A DNA stretch of 64,000 nt. Origin: Euonymus europaeus. Taxonomy: Eukaryota; Streptophyta; Magnoliopsida; Celastrales; Celastraceae. Of this stretch, positions 1-11,947 are shown in pieces. The DNA is taken from positions 4,972,501 through 5,036,500 of the forward strand of contig OY756965.1 of assembly GCA_963580455.1 (NCBI GenBank), in the 5' to 3' direction. The position numbers were made by a program, and so were the translations under genes. Each line of letters opens with the position of its first letter. Within the stretch, counting starts at the first letter, position 1. The notes beneath the pieces were generated by a model, which saw only the letters and a program-made list of their open reading frames with translations, made no database searches and was not told the origin of the DNA.

Positions 1-223
1 GAAAGAGGATGGGGAATGTGCGCTCGGTCACCGGAAAGAAGACAAAGATGCCAGATGTGAACCGATCACCAGAAAGAGAGATGTGACAGAGATCGGACAA
101 CACCACCAGAGAAGTGAGAAAGCAAAGCAGCCAGAGCCAGAGAAGAGAGAAAGGGCCAGAGAAGTGAGAAAGCAAAGCAGCCACCAGCCACCGCTGTCAC
201 CGGAAAGAGGTCACTGGAACCAG
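1..223 (-). mobile_element. Internal edge of a minus-strand LTR element, with a short repeat
   Basis: This lies downstream, on the minus strand, of a tRNA-Met-like primer-binding site and LTR end, so it is probably the leader or start of gag of an element running off the left edge. A 28-bp direct repeat occurs at about 106-133 and 156-183, a 50-bp period. No polyprotein domain is recognisable here, so the assignment rests only on the LTR/PBS junction. Confidence 0.3.
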
Positions 224-236
224 CCCTCCGATACCA
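224..236 (-). other. Primer-binding site (tRNA-iMet-like)
   Basis: Read on the minus strand, the sequence TGGTATCGGAGGG follows an LTR-like end in ...AACA. It resembles the plant copia primer site TGGTATCAGAGC, complementary to initiator tRNA-Met, with one change in the core. Confidence 0.4.
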
Positions 237-460
237 TGTTAGATGGTGGTAAGAGATTCTATGTATTGTTTTCTTGATTTGTATTACACAAACACTACAC
301 TTATATACACAAGAATGCACCGAAAGTGGCACCGAAAGTAAGCCGAAAGGCAACAAAAGTGGCACCCAAAGTAGGCACGTTGTCTTTGACAACGTGAGGT
401 ACAGTTCACATTCACAGCACATTGTCTTTGACAATGTGAGGTACAGTTCACATTCACAGG
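237..460 (-). repeat. Putative LTR (minus strand), outer boundary unresolved
   Basis: The inner end is set by the adjacent primer-binding site. The outer end could lie anywhere from about 460 to 530, because several minus-strand TGT starts are possible. No second copy is in the window, so the LTR call is provisional. Confidence 0.35.
376..459. repeat. Two tandem 42-bp units, each with a perfect hairpin
   Basis: The units are 376-417 and 418-459. Each begins with a 9-bp inverted repeat around a TTT loop: CACGTTGTC..GACAACGTG in the first and CACATTGTC..GACAATGTG in the second. The substitution in the left arm is matched in the right arm, so both hairpins are perfect. The remaining 21 bp of each unit are identical. 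Confidence 0.9.
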
Positions 461-1654
461 GACAACTAGTACTATCGCTCACGACCCAATGAGGACACGT
501 GACCTCGATGGACTCGAGGGTCCACAAAAGCCAACCACGCCAAAAACAAATAAATAGAGGAATCAATGAACAAAAAATTGAAGTTCAAATACATAGATAA
601 ATCCAACATAATCTGTGCTCATGCCCGTACATAATCGAATATTCTATCTATATTAACGCAGCATCTAATACCGAGTTCCTAAAACTTAAAAGTACAATAG
701 ATACAAAATACCCGCACTACAGGCGCCGGACTCACCAAAATAGCAAAAAAACAGTCTCACCAGCTGAGGATACTCATGTTCCTGCCGCATCAATCCGCAT
801 AATCTGCTCTATCTAAAAATGTCAACATGTGTTTTTCGATGCGATTTATACCCGAGCTTCAACAGTTTTGAGTGCCAAAACTTCACGATTAATTTCTCCC
901 AATAATTTCAATATTTCAACATTTTCAAGTCTAACTTCCAATACACCAATATATTATTATAGCTTGTTGTCTACAACATTATCTAGAATTATATGTAACA
1001 AAGATTAGTGGTGACCAATGACTCTCTCGGATCGTGTCCCAATTAGGCCTAAACATTAGGGAAAAAAATGGAATGAAAAGCTTCAAATGATGATAGTTTC
1101 ATGAGCTTACTTCATATTTATTACCAAATATATGTGTAATAAGTTATTTAGGTGTTTTTACTGTCATCGTGCTACATTCATGTAAAAAGAAAGTTTCTCA
1201 TGAACATACATTTATATCTATTAATCTATGTTGTATGAAATGTTAAATAAACTATTTACATAAAAATATTCACATATAAATTTCAGTTTCTTAAAAGTTG
1301 CTCTTGTTCTGTAAATTCTAAAATAGAAATTAAAATGGCATAAGGAAACTCTAAATTCCAAAAAAATAATAATAAATGCTTGAATTTAAAAGGGACGAGA
1401 AACACATTTCATCTGGTTTGCTCTTCACACAGAGAGCTGCGTTCATATTCGATTGATTGAACTGGAAAGGAACAACCAAACCCTAAAAGGAAAGCACACC
1501 TCAAACGACACAGTTAAATTACAAAATAACCCTCAACCACACATTAAAACTAACGACTATCTTGTCATTATTTGCTTTCCTTGCTCGTCGTGGAATAAAG
1601 TAGTTATCCTCTTGGCACCATTGGTAAGTTACAACATAGAATTCTGATTGCCTC
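461..1654. other. No gene recognised
   Basis: AT-rich sequence. The short open frames have no recognisable domain, and no LTR, TIR or RNA gene is evident. Confidence 0.6.
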
Positions 1655-1788
1655 CAGGGCATATGGCTCAACGGCAAGTCTGGATGGACAAAGATTCTTT
1701 AAAAGTAGGGAGGTCACAAGTTCGACGCATGTCTAAGGTGTTACTCATGAAATTTGTGTTGAAAAATGGGCAATTAATACAGATTCAC
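1655..1788 (+). mobile_element. tRNA-derived SINE candidate
   Basis: A Pol III A-box-like stretch (TGGCTCAACGG, 1664-1674) is followed by a B-box-like stretch (AAGTTCGACGC, 1718-1728), as in the tRNA-related head of plant SINEs. The A-B spacing is longer than in a real tRNA and no cloverleaf closes, so this is not a tRNA gene. The tail and target duplications were not defined. Confidence 0.45.
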
Positions 1789-1920
1789 AAATATGTGTAA
1801 TAAGGTATAATTAAAAGCAAGTGATATGCTTATACATGTAAAGTAAAATCAGTCAAATATGTGTAATAAGGTATAATTAAAAGCAAGTGATATGCTTATA
1901 CATGTAAAGTGAAATCAATC
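1789..1920. repeat. 66-bp tandem duplication
   Basis: Units 1789-1854 and 1855-1920 differ at only two positions, both near the end. The duplication directly follows the SINE-like sequence and may be part of its tail. Confidence 0.9.
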
Positions 1921-2943
1921 ACAAGAATTTTATTAGAACCTAAAATGAGTAGAGTACAAAACCACCAACCGTTTACCAAAAACGATATGAAAGATTAAAG
2001 TGAGGTACGCAACAACAAATCTCATTAAGTTTAAATTGCTTAGCCACTGGTGTCTCTGCCTTTAAGCAATTAACCTCCCAAGATATAACACTTTTGTACA
2101 ACACTCTTAGATTTGTGAAAGTAAAGAAATATGGAGGAAAGGTTTCAACAGAGTGAAGCTTTTTTAAAATTCGGTAGTCTCCTCATACCATTGGGCTACT
2201 ATTTATAGTAGAACCCAGGAAAAATGGATCCCTAAAAAGTAGGGATACAAAAATAAATCCAATATTAAATTGAATTTAAAACTGTAACGAATATTTGAAT
2301 TAATACCGTAACAGACATTCACATACACATTCAATGAACCTGGGTAGTGGGCTAGTCCAAAATATTATGTCCAAATGGGCAACGTAAGCCCGAGCCCGAT
2401 GACGGTGAGGTGGGGCAGCACGCGCGTGTGTTTTAGTGAGCCCAAGCCCATGATGTAAAGCCTCTCTCCCTCACAAAAGCTTGGGTGCCCTTGGACCCAA
2501 GTCTTACATCCAACACTTGAATTTATAAACCCAAGTCATACAACACAATTCTTCGATGTGGGATTCCCACATTTATATTATTTTGCACTTAATATATAAT
2601 GTCTAACATGATCACTTTGGAGTAACTTTCCATTCATCCAAAAAATGGTTTTGGACAACTTTTAACTCCAATTTCTAGTCTTCATATTGAATGTTAGAAT
2701 CCACTAAATTACATTCAACTAATACTCAATTAGTTGTAATTAATTATTGATCAAATAGTAGTTGACCACCATTTTTTCTAACAATTTGTGTCACTTCTGA
2801 ACACCCCCTGCCCATTGCTGTTTGGTCACATAACTTGCGACTAACATTCTACCGACACGAGCTCATAGACGGATTGTTTGATCCCTCCCCAACCAAACAT
2901 AGAATTATGATTAAACGTAAAATACATGCATGTTGGAAGTAAG
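1921..2943. other. No gene recognised; one ATGTGGGA palindrome
   Basis: Non-coding. A GC-richer patch lies at 2340-2520. A short palindrome ATGTGGGATTCCCACAT sits at 2556-2572 and resembles hairpins found near TRIM-type LTR starts elsewhere in the window. No complete element could be bounded. Confidence 0.5.
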
Positions 2944-3184
2944 TTTGAGATATGGTCAAATATTGGTATTATGATTAACAAGACCTCCTACTTCCTACTG
3001 TGTAGGGAGTGGGAGGTCTTGTGTTCGAGTCTCCCCTTCTACCAATTTGAGTGAGATTTATCACTATTATGGTGAGAGTTGTAAAAGGGAGAGGGTTACC
3101 TCCCTTTGTGTAGCCCATTGTGTCATTGGGTCTCCGTGTTTGTGTTGGGTATTCTCTCTCCTTGGTATCAAAAAAAAAAAAAAA
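2944..3184 (+). mobile_element. SINE-like element with poly(A) tail
   Basis: A 10-bp perfect stem (CAAGACCTCC at 2979-2988 with GGAGGTCTTG at 3012-3021) is followed at once by a B-box-like GTTCGAGTC (3023-3031). The body runs to an uninterrupted 15-A tract at 3170-3184. This fits a tRNA-related SINE. The A box is weak, the 5' end is inferred, and no target duplication was seen. Confidence 0.45.
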
Positions 3185-3682
3185 CATTTCCGTTTCTCTC
3201 TCTTTTTCCATTAACTACACAATTGACCATGATTAATTTAATTATTATTATATTATCTCTCTTGTTTACTTTCTTCTCTCTCCTGCCCTATCTTCTCTCT
3301 CGTCTACACCATCCCTCTCCATCTATTTCTCACTTTCCGACAATAAAACTTCGACGTTCGTCAACCAATCGCGAGTTGTTGGTTCCAAAAGAATCATAAG
3401 ATGATGAAGAGAAAAACCCCACACGTTTCAATTTCATCTACAAGCTTATTTCTCGCTTTTTAAAGCTCAAAAAAATAAGGTTCTAGTTCATGTTTTTTAG
3501 TGAGATAAGTTGGACCATTGATTTCACCTTATTTTATGTATGATCCATATAATAATAACATAGATCTATGTTATCATAGAGTTTTGCAGAAAGATTGTTG
3601 ATAAATCATTAATAAAATTGTTCTTTAAATGTTTTTTTCCTAAAAAATAGTTCATTACAAGATTTTGAGTATTCTGGATCTA

Positions 3683-5101
3683 ATTACATTGTCCAGAACT
3701 TATAATGTAATTACAATTATGTGTATAACTTGAGAAATCTTGTTGTATTTTTTTGTCACATTTTCTTAAGTTTGGACAAGGATCATAGGACAATGATATT
3801 CAGATTTGTACATCCATTTACCTTACTCTCTTTTTTTCCTTTTGTGTACTTGGTGATGTCTTGACAATATAATAAATGTTTGCAATATGTTGGAGCAATG
3901 CAATTATTGTACTGTGTCCTGGATTTATGTCTTGAAAATGTAATTTGTCTGACTCTTTTTTTTGGGTGATATGAGTAAATTGTCAATCAAAATATGTTGT
4001 TGTCATCTTACATTTTGTTTATTTGATAATGTAATAAGACTTATTGACAATGTAATAGGCATTGCTATTACAATGTGTAAGGAATTTTCTGTCACAATAT
4101 AATTATTATAGTCGTCAACCAACAGTGTAATTAGACTTATTGACAATGTATTAGGCACTCCTTATCACAATCTAATTCTAACAACAATCAGATTACTCTA
4201 TGTATTAGGTATTTAAATTGTCTTTACCCAATGCAATAAAAAATATCCCACAAAGACATTCGAACAAGAGACCTCTAGTCAAGACATAAATTAATCCAAG
4301 GACTTATTCAATTGTGTTGACCATTAGATAAGACCTTATGACATTGTCTTTGTTAATCTTGACAGTTCCTTATTATAATGTGTATTGTCATATTAATCTT
4401 GAGTCTTTCTAATAGAGTTTTGAGAACACCCATATTGGATTTGAACTGCATTTCTTTGAGAGGCCTACAAGACTTCTTTGATGAAGTAACCTTGACATTG
4501 CGTGAAACTTTTGAATTATGTTTAGATCGTGATGAACTATCCTTCGCCATCTACATAAGGATTGCAAATCAATAACCATGTCATGGATATACAAGCACAT
4601 TTTCACATAATAATGCAATATTCATTTTTAAAAATCCAATGAAATAACAACATATAGAGCAATACAATAGTTACTTTGAACTATGCAATGTAACAACATT
4701 AAATTTAGCACTCCTATGTAATTACCATATTATAAGTACGATGTTATATCACCAATGTAAGAAAAATCTTATCATTTTTGTTAATGAGAGTGATAATATT
4801 AATGTAATAACACCCAACATCATCGTAATTAACCTTATCAAACTAATTAAAATAAATGTAATACCCATGTCAATGTAATCATGTCAGTCCACAATGTAAA
4901 TGACATTACTGTAATACAAAATAGCCAAAAATGCAACATCAAAAGGATTCTTAAATATGAAAATTCTTCTCCCATTGGTGACAATGACTATTTAAAACAA
5001 TGTTACCCATATTCCATTAGTAAGGACAATGTATTAACCAAAAATCTTCACTAATTTCTCAAAAAAGAAGAAGTTCAACTACGACTATGTCACAATGTAA
5101 T
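3683..5101. repeat. Region enriched in an AATGTAAT-type motif
   Basis: Exact AATGTAAT occurs on the plus strand near 3704, 3937, 4028, 4049, 4801, 4855, 4872 and 5094, and once in reverse at 3683-3690, with about ten one-mismatch variants between. The context ACAATGTAAT(A/T) recurs. No coding gene is recognisable. It may be a decayed minisatellite or transposon subterminal region. Confidence 0.6.
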
Positions 5102-6472
5102 TTCTCATACCATAAATAACTTTCGAATCTTGTAGTTATTTGTGGAGGGGAAAAAGCAACAACTCGCTAGAGAAACACCATAGGAAAAAGGTCGAGGTCG
5201 CAGGGGAAAATGGAGGGTAACTGTAGAAAATCTGTGACACACAGAAGAGCTAAAACCAACGATGACTAGAGCAAAGGCAAAAGTCGTCAAAAAAAAAAAA
5301 GCAAATCACACCGGTGATGATGGAGAAAAAAGGCAGAGGTGGAGAAGAATGCAAGTAAAAAAACAGAGGAAATGGTGGAGCTACTGGAGCAAATTTTTGG
5401 TGCAAATGCCTGAATGAGTTTCATAAATTCATCTGTGAAAATTGTGCTAGTAACTAGAGTTATTGGACCATGATAAGGAAAACAATAATGATGGATTTTC
5501 AAATTTTGAAATTTCAAAAAAAGGTGACATAGCTTGCTAACTTGACTTATGACATGTGTTATGTATTTTGGAGATGTCAATCTCCATGTACAACTAGAAC
5601 TACTAAATTAAATTTGGGTGATGTGTGTCTCAAGTCAAGTGGATCCTTAATCACTGTGTTATCGTTGAAAAGTGTTGCATCCATAAATCACTCGCGACGA
5701 CTTTTGATACGTTTTTTAATGTGAAAGCTTCACTGACAAACCTGATGATCAAAAAGACAGTTGAGGTGGGGCAACGCTGAGGTACGTACGTATGTATTAA
5801 GAAAATCGAACCAATGGATAATCAAAGAAGTCTGACTTGTGTTTGCTCGTATGATTTCTTCTCTCTTGCGATGGACTTTTTGAGCTCTGCAGTCTGCCCA
5901 CACAATAATAATAATTAAGACACAGTAATAGAAAATTTGTTTTTTCTTATCAGAAAACTAGAATATGTCATATGTATCAAAAGTCACTGTCTCAACAATT
6001 GGGTCCTACAAAATTAATGGGTATTTACTTGTTTTTTAAGAATATATTATGTCCGCAAGACTTTATTTTTCTTAAGTCCAGCCACTAAATATCGCAATCA
6101 TGAGTCAAAGTCCAATTCACATGAAATACCAAAAGATCTTGTTGATGTTGAGGTGAACATTAATACTTGTTATGTGCTCTTGAGTTTCCACATTTTTTGA
6201 TGTGGGACTCTCTTACAGACACCTAGCTAAATATTCAACTAATTAAAATTTTTTAGGATTTTCTTACCTATTGTATGAATAGAAAATTTGTGGTTACTTG
6301 GTCTTTGTTCTATCGACAAGGAAGTAACGTTGAAATATTTAACTCAAATTAAGACATAATTGAATTTGTTTTTATTTGCTTCTATCCGTGACATCAGAAG
6401 GATTATTAATTAGATCATGACTTGGATTATCTCATCTTATATATTGTTTGTTGTCCTAATAATAATCGCTTT
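5102..6472. other. No gene recognised; one TRIM-like hairpin
   Basis: Non-coding. An imperfect inverted repeat with a TTCCACAT/ATGTGGGA core lies at 6181-6209, similar to the hairpin of the TRIM-like element at 36.9-37.3 kb. I could not find a partner LTR. Confidence 0.5.
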
Positions 6473-7122
6473 TGTTGATGTATATTTAAAAGAATTTTGA
6501 TGTGTTTTATGAACAAGATTTAATGAGTACGAGAGTGGTTAAGGTTTCAGATTTCTAAAGTGTGGACCCATGTTTAAACCCTGCCAATTAAAAATTAAAA
6601 GATTGGCCTTGAGCCTTGGGGCCTTTGATATGTCCTCCCAATACAATTTTTTTTTGTTTTTTTATTTCTTTCAATTACCTTTTAATTTTTTAGTCAAATT
6701 CGGTTTCCTATTTTTTAGCCAATTATGGCTCCTTAATTATCATGATTTTTTGGAACGTGCGCACGATTCCCCATCGTTGATTGTGGACATAACGTTCGTT
6801 TTCTATTCCTATAAAAAATGAGAAGCCTTGATGGCTAGGTAGTTCTTGAGAAATACATAAGAGTATTCTAGCAATTCTTAGTATTCTTGTATACAAAGAG
6901 CATCAAACAGAGAGGGTTTGAGTTGTTTTATCCTGGAGGCGACGTAGATATTCATTGCTAGCATAATTCAGATGCAGAGCCATGAAATTGTCTTAAAGAG
7001 AGCGACCTAGTTCGTGATTCAACCATCTAATCAAACTCGATAATCTGGTTGTTTCTTGTTCTAATTTTTTGTTGCACACTTAAGGTAATATCTGTCTAAA
7101 ATTTCTACTTATTGCTTCAACA
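6473..7122 (+). repeat. Left LTR of copia element A
   Basis: It begins TGTTGATGTATATTT and ends ATTGCTTCAACA, with clear similarity to 11357-11947. It is about 60 bp longer than the right copy because of extra sequence in the middle. A tRNA-like segment with A and B boxes lies at about 6526-6584. No canonical tRNA-Met primer site follows, and no target duplication was found. Confidence 0.8.
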
Positions 7123-7130
7123 ATTTTAAG

Positions 7131-10100
7131 ATGAATTTATCTGCCATGGAGTCCGAAAACAAGTCTGCTCTGAATACTGAAAATAACAACAAGCCTTTCA
7201 AGTTTAGGGGTCTGAATTTTAAAAGATGGAAAAATAAGATGTTCTTTTATCTTACTATGAAGAAATTCGGTCCTATTGTCTCTAGTACGAAACCTGCACA
7301 AGCTAAACCAATCACTGTTGAAAGCACAAAACAAATTGAGAGTTGGGAGTCTAATGATTTTATGTGCAAGAATTATATTTTGAATGGTTTGAGTGATCAT
7401 TTGTATGATTACTATTCTACATTTGAAACTGCTAAGATGTATGGGATGCTTTGCAAAGGAAAAATGACACTAAAGAAGCTGGTTCTAAGAAATATGTTGT
7501 TAGTCATTATATGAAGTATCAAATGGTTGATGAAAAATCGATTGTTTCTCAATCTCATGAATTGCAAAAAATTACTCATGAAATTTTGTCTGAAGGAACG
7601 AAGCTTGATGAACAGTTCTAGGTTGCTATGATGATAGAAAAATAGCCACCAAGCTAGAAAGATTTCAAGAACCAATTGCAACACAAGTCCAAGGATTTCT
7701 CAATGAAAAGTCTCATTGCCAAACTCATAATTGAGTAGGAGGCTCAGAAACAAGATACGAAGGAGGAAGTTTTTGTTGTTTCAAATAACAAAAACAAAAC
7801 TCCAGTCCACCTGAAGCTCAAAAAGGTGAATATGAAGCAGAACCAGAATCAAAACTAGAATTAGAAGAATTACTAGAATAAGAAAAACAATCTAAACCAG
7901 AATATGAACAATTGACGCCCTTTAAGGCAACAAGCATAGAACAACAATAAGTTCTTGTGCTTTGTTTGCAATAAGCTTGGTCATATGGCTAGAAATTGCA
8001 AGAATTGCCAATGCTCAAGCCAATATGATTAAGGAGGAGTCATTTGTGGCTATGATTACTGAAATCAATATGGTGTCTGGATCCGAAGGGTGGTAGGCAT
8101 ATTCTGGTGCTGCGCGCCATGTCTGCTTTGATGGTTGCTTGTTCAAGACTTATTCTAAAGTGAAGGATGTGAAAGTGTTGTTGGGTGATTCCCACACCAC
8201 TAAGGTTGCTGGAACTAGTGAATACGAGTTAAAGTTTACTTATGGAAAGACACTCCTTCTAAAGCATATCTTGCATACTCTAGAAATGAGGAAGAATATT
8301 GTTTCTAGTTTTCTACTTAATAAGGCTGAGTTTGTTCAAAATATTGGTTCTGATCATTACATCATCACCAAGAATGGAACCTTTGTTGGCAAGGGCTAAG
8401 CTTGTGATGGTATGTTTAAATTGAATGTTCAGATGAATAAAAATGTTGCATCTTTCTTTTATATGGTTAGTTCCTTCAATATTTTGTATGCTAGACTTTT
8501 TCATGTTAACAAAAGATTGATTAAGAATATGAGTACTCTAGGAATTATGCCTAATGTATGTCTAGATGACTTTGATAAATGTGAATCAAGTAGTCAAGCT
8601 AAAATTACCAAGACATCATATAAATCTGTAGAACGAGAATTTGAGTCTCTTGATCTAATACATTTTGATATTTGTGAATTTGATGGTGGGTTAACAAGAA
8701 ATGGGAAAATATATTTTGTTCCATTTATTGTTGATCATTCCAATTATAATATGTCTACTTGATTCACCATAAAAGTGGAGCTTTTGATATATTTAAAGAG
8801 TTCATAAAAGAATTAGAAAATTAGTTTGGAAAAAGGATTAAGAGATTTCGTAGTGATAGAGGCACGGAATATAGTTCTACTGAATTTATTAAATTGTATG
8901 AAACACTTGGTATTATTTATGAAGTAATTGCACCTTATTCACTAGAAATGAATGGAAAAGCTAAACGGAAAAACATAACACTTTGTGAACTAGTTGTAGC
9001 TACTTTGCTTAATTCTGATGGAGCTTTTTATTGGCGGGGAGAAATTATTTTGACAGTTTGTTATGTTTTGAAAAGAGTGCCCAATTCTAAAACTCGTGTT
9101 TCACCTATTAAGTTATTTTGAATAGAAAACCAAATGTTTCATATTTTCGTGTTTGGGGTTGCTTGGAATATGTGAGAATTCTAGATCCTAAAAGATCTAA
9201 ATTAGCTAGTAAAGCATATGAATGTGTTTTTATTGGCTATACAATAAATAGCAAGGCATATAGATTTTTTGATATCAACAATAATGTTATTATTGAATCT
9301 CTTGATGCCGATTTTTTTGAGGAAAAATTTCCCTTTAAATCTAAAATAGTGGGGGTTCTTCTAGAGATGTTATTGCTAATGCGTATATTTTATCTAAACG
9401 TAATGAACCATCTAGTGTCACACCTACTTTGAGAAGAAGTGTAAGACCTAGAGTGCCAACAGATTTTGGATATGATTTTTGTGCTTTTACTTTAGAAGGT
9501 GATCCTGTTTCTTTAGAAGACGCATATAAATCTACTTATTTTGATCTTTGGCAAGAAGCTGTGAATGATGAAATGGATTCTTTGCTATCTAATAAAACAT
9601 GAAAACTAGTTGATTTGCCTATTGGTAGTAAAGTTATTGGGTGTAAGTGGGTATTAAAAAGAAAATTAAAAGTTGATGGTTCTGTAGAAAAATACAAGGC
9701 GAGACTTGTAGCTAAAGAATTTAGGCAAAAGATACTATTTACCTATCAGAATTACTTCTATTCAGGTTTTATTTGCTATTGTTGCTGTTCATGGCTTGAT
9801 TGTGCATCAAATGGTTGTAAAGATTGCATTTTTGAATGGTGACTTGGATGAAGAAACATACATGGATCAACCCGAAGGATTTGTCATTCCTGGGAAAGGA
9901 CATAACGTATGTAAGTTACAAAAATCTTTGTATGGACTTAAGCAAGCAACCAAGTAGTGGCATGATAAATTTGACTCTCTCATTATTAGTCATGGATTTA
10001 GGATAAATGAAAGTGATAAATGTATGTACTATAAATTTGTTGATAGTGTATGCACTATGATATGCTTATATGTGGATGATCTGTTAATATTTGGTTCCAA

Positions 10101-11009
10101 TATGATTGTTATTAATGAAGTGAAAAACATGCTTAGCAAACATTTTGATATGAAGGATCTCGGAGAAGCTAATGTTATTCTTGTAATCAAAATAAAAAGG
10201 ACAAAGAATGGAATATCTTTAGATCAATCTCATTATATTGAAAAAATGTTGCATAGATATAATTATTTTGATGGTAAACCTATTTGTTCTCCCTATGATC
10301 CTAGTGTTAAATTGTTTAAAAATACTGGTGAAAGTATTAGCCAATGTGAGTATGCTAGAATTATTGGAAGTATTTGTTATGCCACTGATCGTACTCGTCT
10401 ATCTATTGACTATGTTGCTAGAGTTCTTTGCAGGTTTACTCTCCTAATGAGAACATTGGCTTGCAATTGGAAGGCTCATGCTTTACTTGAAAAAAAATCA
10501 TGAACCTAGGTCTATTTTATCAGAGGTTTCCCCCTATCCTTGAAGGATTTAGCGATACAGATTGGAACAACCTTTTGAATGATTCCAAAGCGACCAGTGG
10601 GTACATATTTTGTATCGCTGGTGGAGCTATTTGTTGGAAATCAAAGAAACGGTCCATTCTAGCTCAGTCCACTATGGAGTCAGAACTTATTGCTCTGGCT
10701 ACTGCTAGTGAAGAAGCTAGTTGGTTGAAGAGTTTATTGGTAGATACTCCTTTACAGGAAAGACCTAAGCCGACTGTTTTAATCCATTGTGATAGTATCG
10801 TGGTTATCTCTTGAGTTTAGAACCATTATTATAGCAGAAAGAGTTGACATATATGTCAAAAACATAGCAGTGTAAGAGAGTACCTCTCTACAGGTGCTGT
10901 AAGAGCGGATTTTGTTCAATCTAATCAAAATCTTGCCGATCCTTTGATAAAAGGATTAGCTCGTGAAAAAGTGTGGCACTTCGAAAGGAATGAGACTAAA
11001 GCCAATTGA
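7131..11009 (+). pseudogene. Decayed Ty1/copia gag-pol polyprotein (element A)
   Basis: The order is gag, protease, integrase, reverse transcriptase, RNase H, which defines Ty1/copia. Gag starts at the ATG at 7131 and shifts frame near 7514. An intact zinc knuckle (CX2CX4HX4C) is encoded at 7958-7999. The protease active site near 8105 has lost its aspartate (YSGAARHV where DSGA is expected). Integrase pieces follow at 8412-9432 with stops near 8760 and 9120. The RT keeps YVDD at 10069-10080. RNase H spans about 10500-11009, with its last part in broken frames. There are many stops and shifts, so no functional product is expected. Confidence 0.9.
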
Positions 11010-11356
11010 TAAATGAGTCACTTATGATGGTAACCCAACCTATTGAGTGGAGATCCCATGAAAAGGTTCAATGGAAAAACAAATCATTAGCGATATTTGT
11101 CGAATCATGCAAATCAATAAGGCAATAAGGGGTTTTCACTCCTAGTCCGTTCCTAGAGCATAATAGTCTGCAGTGATGAAGAGGTTGAGTTTTTTTTAAA
11201 AGAAAACTTTGAATGAGGACTATAGCAAAAACACCTTTGCTTATGCATTGGGAGCATTTTCACTAGGTAAAGGTTCAAGTTGAAAAAGACCTTTGCTTAT
11301 GCATAATTCTTGACTATCTTCTCAAAGATTTATTCTTTAAAATATAAGTGGGGAAT
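11010..11356 (+). other. 3' untranslated region and polypurine tract of element A
   Basis: Between the RNase H remnant and the right LTR. The motif ACCTTTGCTTATGCAT occurs twice (about 11231 and 11289). A purine run AAGTGGGGAA directly precedes the LTR and is the likely polypurine tract. Confidence 0.65.
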
Positions 11357-11947
11357 TGTTGATATATATTCAAAAGAATTTTGATTTGTCTTATGAAGAA
11401 GATTTAATGAGTAGGGAAGTGGTTAAGATTTTGGATTTCTAAAGTGTGGACCCAAGTTCAAACCCTACCATTTTTGGTTTCCTTATCTCTTTCAATTACC
11501 TTTTAATTTTTTTAGTCAATTCGGTTTCCTATTTTTTAGCCAATTACGGCTCCTTAATTGACATGATTTTCTAGAACGTTCACATGGTTACCCATCATTG
11601 GTTGTGGATGTAGCGTTCGTTATCTATTCCTATAAAAAAAACGATAAGCCTTGATGGCTAGGTAGTTCTTGAGAAAGATATAAAAGTATTAGCAATTCTT
11701 GGTGTTCTTGTGTGTAAAGGGCATCAAACAAAGAGAGTTTGGGTTATTTTTATCTTGGAGGCGATGTAGATATTCACTGCTAGCACAATTCAAAGGCAGA
11801 GCCAGGAAATCATCTTAAAGAGAGGTACCTAGTTCGTGACTCAGCCATCTACTCAAACTTGATAATTCGGTGATTTCTTGTTCTGATTTTTTTTTGTTGC
11901 AGACTCAAGGTAATATATATCTAATTTTTTTGATTATTGCTTCAACA
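11357..11947 (+). repeat. Right LTR of copia element A
   Basis: It starts TGTTGATATATATTC and ends ATTGCTTCAACA. The tRNA-like segment is best preserved here at 11411-11470: the ends GTAGGG and CCCTAC can pair, followed by CA, with GTGGTTAAG as A-box-like and AGTTCAAACCCT as B-box-like sequence. Confidence 0.8.

Noticed and set aside
66..566. 166-residue minus-strand open frame
   Set aside because: It spans the putative LTR, primer site and tandem hairpin repeats, and its repeated residues simply reflect the 42-bp units. No domain.
1655..1735. A true tRNA gene
   Set aside because: A and B boxes are present but the arms do not form a cloverleaf and the spacing is wrong; a SINE head is more likely.
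11411..11470. A functional tRNA gene in the LTR
   Set aside because: Only 60 nt, with no anticodon arm of normal form, so it is tRNA-like at most.
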